From Lachnospira sp. UBA2821 (GTDB lineage: Bacteria; Bacillota; Clostridia; Lachnospirales; Lachnospiraceae): 11,124 nucleotides of DNA. The position numbers and the translations under genes were made by a program. Below the pieces are notes generated by a model, which was given only the letters and a program-made list of their open reading frames with translations, ran no database searches and was not told the origin of the DNA. Within the stretch, counting starts at the first letter, position 1; each line of letters starts with the position of its first letter. Of this stretch, positions 6,190 to 11,124 are shown piece by piece. The stretch is from NCBI GenBank assembly GCA_002351535.1, contig DEGR01000027.1, positions 5,654-16,777 on the forward strand, written 5' to 3'.

Positions 6190-8651
6190 CGTGGCACTTC
6201 CTCCATTACATAAGCTTCAACTATATCTCCCTCTTTGATATCGTTAAACTTCTCAAATACAAGACCACACTCGTATCCTGCTTTAACTTCCTTAACATCA
6301 TCTTTGAAACGTTTCAGAGATGCAAGAGGTCCTTCAAATATCTGCTCGCCTTCACGTCTGATTCTTACATCACAGCCTCTTCTGAATTCTCCGTCAAGAA
6401 CGTAAGAACCACCGATAAGACCAATTCCTGAAGCCTTGAATATCTGTCTGATTTCTGCGTGGCCGATAACTTTCTCCTCAAATACAGGATCAAGCATACC
6501 TTTCATGGCAGCCTCCACATCTTCAATAGCCTGATATATTACTCTGTAAAGTCTTATATCAACATTTTCACGGTCAGATATCTCTTTAGCTGTATTATCA
6601 GGTCTTACATTAAATCCGATTATTATAGCATTAGATGCTGATGCAAGAATTACATCAGATTCATTAATGGCACCTACACCACCATGAATTATCTTAACAA
6701 CTACCTCGTCATTAGAAAGTTTCTCAAGACTCTGTCTTACAGCCTCAACAGATCCCTGTACATCCGCTTTAACGATAATGTTAAGTTCTTTAACATCACC
6801 TGCCTGAATCTGGTCAAACAAATCATCAAGGGACATTCTTGCTTTAGCTCTTGCTGTTTCAAGCATCTTTTCTCTTCCCTCACTGATAAATGTATTGGCA
6901 AAGTTTCTTGCCTCTTTTTCGTTATCCATTGCAACGAGTATTTCTCCCGCATTTGGTACTCCGTTAAGTCCAAGAATCTCAACCGGTGTAGAAGGACCTG
7001 CTTCTTTAAGCTTCTTACCATTGTCATCAATCATAGCCCTTACTTTACCGTAAGTTGTTCCGACAGCGACAGGATCTCCTACATTAAGTGTTCCTTTCTG
7101 TACAAGAACTGTAGCCACAGGACCTCTTCCTTTATCAAGCTGTGCCTCTATAACAACACCTCTTGCTTTTCTGTTAGGATTAGCTTTAAGCTCAGATACT
7201 TCTGCCGTAAGAAGAATCATATCAAGAAGTTCATCGATACCTTCCTTAGTATGTGCAGATACCGGTACAAATATTGTATCTCCGCCCCAGTCTTCAGGTA
7301 CAAGTTCATACTCTGATAACTCCTGTTTTACCCGGTCTATGTTTGCACTTGGCTTATCAATCTTATTAACAGCAACAATAATGCTTATTCCTGCTGCCTT
7401 TGCATGGTTAATTGCTTCAACTGTCTGCGGCATTACACCATCATCTGCTGCTACAACGAGAATAGCTATATCCGTAGACTGTGCTCCACGCATACGCATT
7501 GCAGTAAATGCTTCGTGTCCCGGTGTATCAAGGAATGTTATCTTCTGACCATTGACATTTACAACATAAGCACCGATATGCTGCGTAATTCCTCCGGCCT
7601 CTCTGTCAATAACATGCGACTGTCTGATTGCATCAAGAAGTGATGTTTTACCATGGTCAACATGACCCATAACGCATACTACAGGCGGTCTTGACACTAA
7701 GTTCTTCTCATCCTCTTCATCCTCTTTAAGGAGTTCTTCTATAACATCAACCTTCTCCTGAAGTTCTGCTATAATATCGTACTCGAGTGCTATTTCCTCT
7801 GCAGTCTCAAAATCAATTTCCTGATTGATTGTAACCATTTTACCCTGCATAAATAACTTTTTAACAATGTTAGATGCCTGGATTTTCATCTTATCAGCAA
7901 GTTCTTTGATTGTGATAATATCAGGAATCTTAATTACCTTTACGTCATCCTCAGGTTCTTCTTTAACAACGGGCTTAACAGGCATCTGGAATGCTCCCGG
8001 TCTGTTTGCATCTTTTTTCTTTGCCTGATTATTGTTATTGCCATTGTTTTTATTATTTTTATTAAACTTATTATTCTTATTAAATTTACCGTTATTTTTC
8101 TGATTATTGTTGCTATTGCCGTTATTATTATTATTATTATTACGGTTATTTTTCTGATTATTATTACCGCTGTTATTATTGCGGTTGTTCTGGCCTGCAG
8201 CATTTCTGTTATTATCATTTCTGTTATTGTCATTCCTGCTGCCATTCTTATTATTACCGTTATTATTGTTATTACGGTTATTATTCTCCTTTACGGCATT
8301 ATCATTCTGTCCGTCATTATCAGCCTTCTTTACATTAGCATGCTTCGAATTATTGGCATTATTGCCATTCTTTTTATTTTTTGCATTCTTAGAATTGCTG
8401 TCGCTGTTCTGCGGATTGTATACCTGTGAAATATGTGCTTTCTTCTCCACTTTCTTATCAAGTGCTTCTTCAGCTTTCTGAACTTTCTCCTCTATTCCGA
8501 CAAGAGCCTTTTTAACTATTTCAACAGCCTTGTCATCTATAGAACTCATGTGACTCTTCACTTCAATTCCATGTTCCGCCAAAACTCTTTTTACCTCTTT
8601 TGTGTCCTTATTAATCTGTTTTGCAAGTTCATGTACTCTAATATTTGCCAT
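6186..8651 (-). CDS. infB: Translation initiation factor IF-2
   Basis: IF-2 is the GTPase that brings initiator fMet-tRNA to the 30S subunit and promotes 50S joining. The 821-aa protein has an N-terminal IF2_N domain (1-52), a long Asn-rich linker (79-210), a second IF2_N-like domain (about 245-300), then the G domain: G1 GHVDHGKT (329-336), G2 GGITQHIGAY (353-362), G3 DTPGHE (375-380), G4 NKID (429-432) and G5 SAHTKEG (465-471). Domain II starts near 497. The C1 domain (about 600-715) and the fMet-binding C2 domain (about 720-815, with SLKRFKDDVKEVKAGYECG at 778-796) are intact. It is about 100 aa longer than B. subtilis IF-2, mainly because of the linker. The ATG at 8651 has GGAGG 7 nt upstream, 20 nt after the ylxQ stop. 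A possible internal start at Met223 is noted separately. Confidence 0.98.
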   Translation of the reverse strand: MANIRVHELAKQINKDTKEVKRVLAEHGIEVKSHMSSIDDKAVEIVKKALVGIEEKVQKAEEALDKKVEKKAHISQVYNPQNSDSNSKNAKNKKNGNNANNSKHANVKKADNDGQNDNAVKENNNRNNNNNGNNKNGSRNDNNRNDNNRNAAGQNNRNNNSGNNNQKNNRNNNNNNNGNSNNNQKNNGKFNKNNKFNKNNKNNGNNNNQAKKKDANRPGAFQMPVKPVVKEEPEDDVKVIKIPDIITIKELADKMKIQASNIVKKLFMQGKMVTINQEIDFETAEEIALEYDIIAELQEKVDVIEELLKEDEEDEKNLVSRPPVVCVMGHVDHGKTSLLDAIRQSHVIDREAGGITQHIGAYVVNVNGQKITFLDTPGHEAFTAMRMRGAQSTDIAILVVAADDGVMPQTVEAINHAKAAGISIIVAVNKIDKPSANIDRVKQELSEYELVPEDWGGDTIFVPVSAHTKEGIDELLDMILLTAEVSELKANPNRKARGVVIEAQLDKGRGPVATVLVQKGTLNVGDPVAVGTTYGKVRAMIDDNGKKLKEAGPSTPVEILGLNGVPNAGEILVAMDNEKEARNFANTFISEGREKMLETARAKARMSLDDLFDQIQAGDVKELNIIVKADVQGSVEAVRQSLEKLSNDEVVVKIIHGGVGAINESDVILASASNAIIIGFNVRPDNTAKEISDRENVDIRLYRVIYQAIEDVEAAMKGMLDPVFEEKVIGHAEIRQIFKASGIGLIGGSYVLDGEFRRGCDVRIRREGEQIFEGPLASLKRFKDDVKEVKAGYECGLVFEKFNDIKEGDIVEAYVMEEVPR
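7985..7998 (-). promoter_or_regulatory. Candidate internal translation start in infB (Met223)
   Basis: GGGAG (7994-7998) lies 8 nt before an in-frame ATG (7983-7985) coding for Met223, just after the Asn-rich linker. Starting there would give a 599-aa IF-2 that keeps the second N-domain and all GTPase and C-terminal domains. Shorter IF-2 forms from in-frame internal starts are known in E. coli and B. subtilis; that this site is used is only inferred. Confidence 0.35.
8022..8417 (-). repeat. Asn-rich low-complexity linker in IF-2
   Basis: Residues 79-210 contain 67 Asn in 132 positions, broken up by Lys, Arg, Gly, Gln and Asp. The DNA is built mostly of AAT/AAC codons, including a run of seven Asn at 171-177. 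The stretch sits between the two IF2_N-type domains, where the linker is variable in length and composition among bacteria. The Asn bias is strong, but the region is in frame and the flanking domains are complete. Confidence 0.9.
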
Positions 8652-8671
8652 TTAGTTACCTCCATTTCCAG

Positions 8672-8980
8672 TTAATTACCTTTCTGCAATTCACGTTCAA
8701 TACTCTTTGCAAATCCGGCATCAACTATTGCCAACGATGCTCTCAGTTCCTTACCGATTGCATGCCCTATTATTTCTTTATCACCATAAACGTACACCGG
8801 CACCTGATAAAAATCGCATTTATCATTAAAAAGCTTCTTCGTATTATCTGATGCATCTTCTGCAACAATAACAAGAGCTGCTTTTCCTTCCTTTACCGCT
8901 TTCTCAGTTGAAAATTCGCCACTGACAACTTTACCAGCCTTCATGGCTAACCCTACTAATGATAAAACTTTATTCTGCAT
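8672..8980 (-). CDS. ylxQ: L7Ae/L30e-family RNA-binding protein YlxQ
   Basis: This 102-aa protein belongs to the L7Ae/L30e/Gadd45 fold, whose bacterial members YbxF and YlxQ bind kink-turn RNA. Family features are the opening KVLSLVGLAMKAGKVVSGEF (4-23), the LVIVAEDASDNTKK segment (36-49) that forms the RNA-binding edge, and the C-terminal helix with GKELRASLAIVDAGFAKSI (76-94). The ATG lies inside the end of ylxR, giving an 11-nt overlap in another frame, so the two are probably translated together. Its cellular target is not settled in the literature I know; the operon position suggests a ribosome or RNA-processing role. Confidence 0.93.
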   Translation of the reverse strand: MQNKVLSLVGLAMKAGKVVSGEFSTEKAVKEGKAALVIVAEDASDNTKKLFNDKCDFYQVPVYVYGDKEIIGHAIGKELRASLAIVDAGFAKSIERELQKGN

Positions 8981-9245
8981 AATTATCCATTTCCTCTTTC
9001 AGCTTCTCATATATATCTTCAGGTATTTTGTATTTTAGCGACCTTTCAAGTCCTTTGCTTTTAAATGCTTTGGCAAAGCATTCCTTAGAATAGCATATAT
9101 ATGCACCTCTGCCGTTTTTCTTGCCTGTCACATCTATTATAATTTCATCATCTGCTGTTTTGATTACCCTTATTAATTCTTTCTTAGGTTTCATTTCTCC
9201 ACAGCCTACGCACTGTCTCAATGGTATTTTTTTTATATTTCCCAT
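8970..9245 (-). CDS. rnpM: YlxR/RnpM RNA-binding protein (RNase P modulator family)
   Basis: This 91-aa basic protein is of the YlxR family (DUF448). In B. subtilis YlxR was renamed RnpM after it was shown to bind RNase P RNA and modulate its activity; it has also been described as nucleoid-associated. The hallmarks are RQCVGC (10-15) followed by KPKKELIRV (19-27), and the GRGAYIC motif (45-51). Cys12, Cys15, Cys51 and Cys56 could form a metal site, as in clostridial members; this is inferred from spacing only. An AAGGA lies 9 nt before the ATG, 22 nt after the nusA stop. It overlaps ylxQ by 11 nt. Confidence 0.93.
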   Translation of the reverse strand: MGNIKKIPLRQCVGCGEMKPKKELIRVIKTADDEIIIDVTGKKNGRGAYICYSKECFAKAFKSKGLERSLKYKIPEDIYEKLKEEMDNYAE

Positions 9246-9267
9246 TTACGCCAATCCTTCCGGTGAA

Positions 9268-10443
9268 TTATTCTTCTACTGTATCAATGTCTTCTGTATC
9301 TGCATCTGCTTCGTTATCATCTGTAACTGTTTCTGTATCTGCATTTGCTTCATTATCATCCGCATCTTCCTCAGCGAATTCAAGTGTTTCGTCCTCCATC
9401 TCGGCAAACTCTTTAGCCTGTGTTTCACTCTTTATATCAATCTTAAATCCTGTAAGTCTTGCAGCAAGTCTTGCATTCTGGCCTTCTTTACCGATTGCCA
9501 ATGATAACTGATAATCAGGAACCACTACACTTGCAGTCTTTTCTTCATCATCAGCAACTACAGATATTACCTTTGCTGGGCTTAATGCATTCTCTATAAA
9601 TACTGCCGGATTCTCGCTCCAGTTAATTATATCAATCTTCTCTCCACGAAGTTCATTCACTATAGCATTTACTCTTGCCCCATTCATGCCGACACATGCA
9701 CCCACTGCATCTACGTCAGGATTATTTGACCATACTGCAATTTTTGTTCTCGAACCTGCTTCTCTTGCTATACTTTTTATCTCAACTGTTCCATCTTTCA
9801 CTTCTGTAACTTCTGCTTCAAACAGTCTCTTAACAAGCTCAGGATGTGTTCTTGATACGACTATACGTGGTCCTTTTGATGTATCCTTTACTTCTACAAT
9901 GTAAAGCTTAATTCTCTCTGTCGGAGTAAATACTTCTCCTTTTACCTGCTCTTTTTCTGTAAGCACTGCATCAGCTTTACCAAGATTAATACTGACATTT
10001 TTGCCATTAATTTTCTGAACTATACCTGTTACTATATCTTTCTCTTTTCCATAGTACTGGTCGTATATTACTTTTCTTTCTTCTTCTCTTATTTTCTGAA
10101 GAATAACATTTTTTGCATTCTGTGTTGCAATACGTCCAAATTCTTTTGACTCAATATTAACATTTACGGTGTCACCGATATCATACTTCTTGTCAATCTC
10201 CTGTGCTTTTTCAAGACTTATCTCCGTAACAGGGTCCGTCACCTCTTCTACTACTGTCTTTGCTGCTATAATTGCATAATCACCTGTAGTTCTGTTGACT
10301 GTCACAGTAACATTATCTGCCTTATCGAAGTGATTCTTATATGCTGTAATAAGAGAATTCTCGATTGCTTCAAGCATTACTTCCTTGCTAACTTCTTTCT
10401 CCTTCTCCAATACATCAAGTGCATCTAATAATTCTTTATTCAT
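9268..10443 (-). CDS. nusA: Transcription termination/antitermination factor NusA
   Basis: NusA binds RNA polymerase near the RNA exit channel, promotes pausing and stimulates hairpin-dependent termination. The 391 aa split into the polymerase-binding NTD (1 to about 125), an S1 domain (about 134-200), KH1 with CVGMNGARV (250-258), and KH2 with AIGKEGQNARLAARLTG (316-332). As in other Firmicutes the C-terminal acidic repeats of E. coli NusA are missing; instead there is a short strongly acidic tail (348-391) that contains a near-duplicate pair, DDNEANADTETVT (362-374) and DDNEADADTEDIDT (375-388). The ATG at 10443 gives the standard MNKELLDALDVLEKEK opening; GGAGG is 12 nt upstream and a weaker AAGGA closer in. 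It follows rimP by 36 nt. In B. subtilis NusA feeds back on this operon by attenuation in the leader; see the leader entry. Confidence 0.97.
   Translation of the reverse strand: MNKELLDALDVLEKEKEVSKEVMLEAIENSLITAYKNHFDKADNVTVTVNRTTGDYAIIAAKTVVEEVTDPVTEISLEKAQEIDKKYDIGDTVNVNIESKEFGRIATQNAKNVILQKIREEERKVIYDQYYGKEKDIVTGIVQKINGKNVSINLGKADAVLTEKEQVKGEVFTPTERIKLYIVEVKDTSKGPRIVVSRTHPELVKRLFEAEVTEVKDGTVEIKSIAREAGSRTKIAVWSNNPDVDAVGACVGMNGARVNAIVNELRGEKIDIINWSENPAVFIENALSPAKVISVVADDEEKTASVVVPDYQLSLAIGKEGQNARLAARLTGFKIDIKSETQAKEFAEMEDETLEFAEEDADDNEANADTETVTDDNEADADTEDIDTVEE
9279..9358 (-). repeat. Tandem near-duplicate in the acidic NusA tail
   Basis: Residues 362-374 and 375-388 are an imperfect tandem copy, each starting DDNEA and containing ADTE. 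The underlying DNA units are also nearly alike (both contain a GATGATAACGAAGC-type stretch). The function is probably just to add negative charge; the repeat suggests recent duplication by slippage. Confidence 0.7.
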
Positions 10444-10479
10444 TTCCTTTCTTTTCCTCCATTCAGTTTTCTACAACTA

Positions 10480-10947
10480 TTAAAAATCAAGTGCAAGTCT
10501 CACCAGCGCAATAGCCGGTCTTTCAAATGTTTTTTCTTCACCATCATCAAGAGTTATTGTAACCGTATCTTCGTCGAAGCTTTTTAATACACCTTCAAAC
10601 TCTTTTTGTTTGTCAATCTGTCTATAAAGCTTAATCTCAATACGCTCTCCGATACTTCTTTTGAAATCTTTTTCCTTTTTAAGCGGTCTTCCAAGTCCCG
10701 GTGAACTTACTTCTAAAATGTAGGCATCCTCTATAAAGTCTTTCTCGTCAAGCAAATCACTAAGTGCCCTGCTCACAAGTTCACAATCGTCTATATTGAT
10801 GCCGCCTTCTTTATCAATATAAACTCTAAGATACCAACTGCTGCCTTCTTTAACATACTCCACATCCACAAGTTCAAACTTGTTTTCTTCTATAATTGGA
10901 AGTACAAGGCTTTCTGTCATTGATTCATATTCTTCTCTTCTTGCCAT
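10480..10947 (-). CDS. rimP: Ribosome maturation factor RimP
   Basis: RimP assists assembly of the 30S subunit around S12 and is the usual first gene of the nusA-infB operon. The family's N-terminal domain shows FELVDVEYVKEG (24-35), WYLRVYIDKEGGI (38-50) and the key YILEVSSPGLGRPLKK segment (76-91); the C-terminal SH3-like domain covers about 95-155. I chose the ATG at 10947 (155 aa) because a GGAGG lies 5 nt upstream. A longer reading frame from a TTG at 10995 or an ATG at 10983 would add 16 or 12 residues not typical of the family, and would run through the leader stem region. Length is normal with the chosen start. Confidence 0.96.
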   Translation of the reverse strand: MARREEYESMTESLVLPIIEENKFELVDVEYVKEGSSWYLRVYIDKEGGINIDDCELVSRALSDLLDEKDFIEDAYILEVSSPGLGRPLKKEKDFKRSIGERIEIKLYRQIDKQKEFEGVLKSFDEDTVTITLDDGEEKTFERPAIALVRLALDF

Positions 10948-10952
10948 CTCTG

Positions 10953-10957
10953 CCTCC
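10953..10957 (-). promoter_or_regulatory. Ribosome binding site deciding the rimP start
   Basis: GGAGG lies 5 nt before the ATG at 10947. No comparable site precedes the in-frame TTG at 10995 or ATG at 10983. Confidence 0.85.
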
Positions 10958-10988
10958 ATTCTATAAGTAAAAACTTCTTCCATATAAC

Positions 10989-11032
10989 AAGACAAAGAGT
11001 GAACTCCCGTCCACTCTTCATCATGCTGTCTC
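10989..11032 (-). ncRNA. Structured rimP leader: two-tier stem-loop with GNRA tetraloop
   Basis: In the transcript, AAGAGUGGAC pairs with GUUCACUCUU (10 bp, one G-U pair) around a GGGA tetraloop, which fits the GNRA consensus (10995-11018). Directly below it AGACA (11027-11031) pairs with UGUCU (10990-10994), with one more G-U pair outside. Only the 5' side carries an 8-nt bulge, GCAUGAUG (11019-11026). The stem is followed by an imperfectly U-rich stretch (UGUCUUGUU). This could be a weak, NusA-dependent attenuator, as reported for the B. subtilis nusA operon leader, or a stable 5' structure. Pairing is seen directly; the role is inferred. Confidence 0.6.
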
Positions 11033-11046
11033 TATAAATCTTATAT

Positions 11047-11075
11047 ATAATATCACTTTTGCAGCAATAATGCAA
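11047..11075 (-). promoter_or_regulatory. Putative sigma-A promoter of the rimP-nusA-infB operon
   Basis: A -10 box TATTAT (11047-11052) is preceded by TGA (extended -10 TGn) and, after a 17-nt spacer, by TTGCAT (11070-11075), a modest -35. Transcription would start near 11040, giving a leader of roughly 90 nt. It is the only good promoter I see in the window. Confidence 0.65.
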
Positions 11076-11080
11076 GTGAT
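11052..11080. promoter_or_regulatory. Imperfect inverted repeat over the promoter
   Basis: On the minus strand ATCACTTGCA (11071-11080) and TGCAAAAGTGAT (11052-11063) are inverted copies, apart from a 2-nt insertion in the second arm, separated by 7 nt. The repeat covers the -35 box and the spacer up to the edge of the -10. It could be an operator, or the remains of a terminator of the upstream gene, although no U-run follows it. Confidence 0.4.
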
Positions 11081-11124
11081 GTTTTGCATATATAAGTCTG
11101 GTTGTAACAGTTCAGCCTTCCGGC
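11076..11124. other. Window edge upstream of the operon promoter, no gene assigned
   Basis: This short stretch carries a minimal hairpin, GCC-GGAA-GGC on the minus strand (11115-11124), cut by the window edge. No reading frame here resembles a known protein end. It is probably the tail of the upstream gene or RNA. Confidence 0.3.

Noticed and set aside
6684..7316. Plus-strand open frame of 210 codons opposite infB
   Set aside because: It is antisense to the conserved GTPase and C-terminal domains of IF-2, rich in Cys, Phe, Asn and Ser as shadow frames are, and has no recognisable domain.
8179..8481. Plus-strand Leu/Phe-rich frame that looks like a membrane protein
   Set aside because: It is the reverse complement of the Asn-rich IF-2 linker; its hydrophobic runs come from AAT/AAC repeats read backwards.
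10948..10995. N-terminal extension of RimP from TTG 10995 or ATG 10983
   Set aside because: The extra residues are not typical of RimP, and the GGAGG is placed for the ATG at 10947.
10989..11032. Leader stem as a kink-turn target of YlxQ
   Set aside because: The bulge is 8 nt with no unpaired GA on the opposite strand, so the tandem G-A pairs of a kink-turn cannot form.

Overview
The window is almost entirely one minus-strand operon from a low-GC Firmicute. The gene order (rimP, nusA, rnpM/ylxR, ylxQ, infB, rbfA, nrnA, truB, ribF), the A/T-rich codons, strong GGAGG-type ribosome binding sites, the bifunctional RibF and the last gene, a GLUG-repeat secreted protein, together fit a clostridial anaerobe, most likely of the Lachnospiraceae. 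The family assignment is an inference from gene content and style; I cannot name a species.

Layout, reading in the direction of transcription (right to left). The right edge (10948-11124) holds an extended -10 promoter with a 17-nt spacer, an imperfect inverted repeat lying over its -35 half, and a 5' leader of about 90 nt that can fold into a two-tiered stem-loop capped by a GNRA tetraloop. Then come rimP (10480-10947), nusA (9268-10443), rnpM/ylxR (8970-9245), ylxQ (8672-8980), infB (6186-8651), rbfA (5833-6189), nrnA (4863-5810), truB (3918-4844) and ribF (3009-3917). Gaps are at most 36 nt; ylxR/ylxQ overlap by 11 nt, infB/rbfA by 4 nt (ATGA), and truB/ribF abut. After a 21-nt gap with no terminator comes a large open frame (2987 to the left edge, 995 codons with no stop) encoding a signal peptide, two GLUG-type modules and a long Thr-rich tail that runs off the window.

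How the genes work together. RimP and RbfA mature the 30S subunit. IF-2 starts translation on it. NusA controls pausing and termination. YlxR and YlxQ are small RNA-binding proteins. NrnA clears short RNAs, TruB makes pseudouridine 55 in tRNA, and RibF makes FMN and FAD. The secreted protein does not fit this housekeeping theme.

Most of the window is ordinary and well understood. I see no mobile element, CRISPR array, tRNA or rRNA, and no clear undescribed system. The points most worth a second look are the surface-type gene at the operon tail, the structured rimP leader, and the low-complexity insertions in IF-2 (Asn), NusA (acidic) and the secreted protein (Thr).
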